Shown here: one piece after another, positions 63,535 through 64,000 of the stretch | How positions within the stretch are numbered: position 1 is the stretch's first letter | How the letters are laid out: each line of letters starts with the position of its first letter | Origin: Prorocentrum cordatum | Taxonomy: Eukaryota > Sar > Dinophyceae > Prorocentrales > Prorocentraceae | Direction: 5' to 3' | NCBI GenBank assembly: GCA_963575745.1 | Contig: CAUYUJ010014750.1 | Location: forward strand, 62,001-126,000 | Length of the DNA stretch: 64,000 bases | Program-made: the position numbers and the translations under genes | Notes under the pieces: generated by a model | The model's input: only the letters and a program-made list of their open reading frames with translations | Database searches by the model: none | What the model was told of the DNA's origin: nothing

Positions 63535-64000
63535 CCAGACATTTCTGAATGGGCTAGTTGCGATACCTTTTTGGTCTGCGGCCGCGCGACAACGGTCTGG
63601 CGGCGAGGGGCAAAGTCCGGGGCAGGCGGTACAATGCGAATTGGCGAATACAACCGCCACGTTGGCAAGCCGGTTCGCACCTGCACAACAAGCGCGCAGT
63701 TGCACATGCACTGAACAAAATGCTCTGCATTCATCAGCAGACGCACCTAGGCGCCGCCAAAGTGAACAAGCGGCCGCGGGTGCGAGTGCAACGGGGTGAA
63801 TCGCCGGTGCGGCGCCATACTCCAAGCAGCCAGCCCGGCTAGCTAAGAAACGCGAGCCCGGGAAACCGGGCTGCCTGCGGTGGAAAACAAGACGCATAGC
63901 GAGCGCAGAAGGCTGAACCACTCAGCGCGCAGCCCTCAGACTCCTCCGCTCAGCTGGGGGGGGGGGGCAGCGGCACCAATCGCATCGAGTCCGGCGCCTG
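63535..64000. other. Right-edge spacer with weak coding character
   Basis: Frames on both strands have mixed composition for about 90 codons (plus: KVRGRRYNANWRIQPPRWQ; minus: CCAGANRLANVAVVFANSHC). No motif could be assigned. A 15-G run lies near 63956-63968. Confidence 0.3.

Overview
This window looks like a stretch of a dinoflagellate nuclear genome: eukaryotic, GC-rich and dominated by repeats. The best evidence is the style of the retroelement relics. They include a DIRS-like tyrosine-recombinase element (FVDDLF reverse transcriptase motif, LRAPSEAIP recombinase motif) and an APE-endonuclease LINE. GC-rich minisatellites and very long trinucleotide arrays fit this assignment. I see no bacterial-type operon, tRNA, rRNA or spliced-leader gene, and no complete host gene that I can name. 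Family calls come from reading motifs, not from database searches.

Left part (1-10.2 kb). Minus-strand coding-like tracts of unknown function occupy 0.05-3.2 kb, including a 461-codon frame with an RS-rich middle and a coiled-coil tail. A CA microsatellite and a decayed ~66-bp minisatellite follow (4.3-6.0 kb). Then come featureless GC-rich DNA and a worn reverse transcriptase relic (8.3-9.1 kb) next to a 0.43-kb dispersed repeat.

10.2-17.6 kb. A CCAAGA-type minisatellite and a CTC/GAC tract lead into a minus-strand DIRS-like element (about 11.0-16.1 kb). Its gag-like region, RT, RNase H and tyrosine recombinase are all recognisable but frameshifted, and the recombinase is cut off at 10.99 kb. 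A second RT fragment (16.9-17.6 kb) abuts the second copy of the dispersed repeat.

17.6-43 kb. Mostly low-complexity DNA, with several notable structures: a 192-bp foldback palindrome (26.1 kb), a 10-12-bp minisatellite, a tandem array of GAGCTC-centred palindromes running into a 100-N assembly gap, 470 bp of TAC repeats, and a 90-bp satellite with about 17 copies. Two more diverged arrays of that satellite lie at 38-39 and 40.3-41.4 kb. Between them are minus-strand coding-like relics (31.7-36.5 kb) and a 0.9-kb TAG-rich tract.

43-51.5 kb. A minus-strand LINE (endonuclease, linker, RT, C-terminus) carries an internal ~1.95-kb tandem duplication. One duplicate lost exactly the catalytic YADD segment through a 41-bp deletion. 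Beside the LINE is a 245-codon unknown frame broken by a single TAG codon. A 0.34-kb block at 51.1-51.45 kb duplicates 37.1-37.4 kb.

51.5-64 kb. Satellites and minisatellites only: a 73-bp satellite (56.3-57.2 kb), ~300-bp AT-richer repeats, a second CCAAGA array, a 64-bp satellite split by other repeats, and microsatellites. No genes here work together as a pathway. The biology is retroelement decay and satellite turnover.
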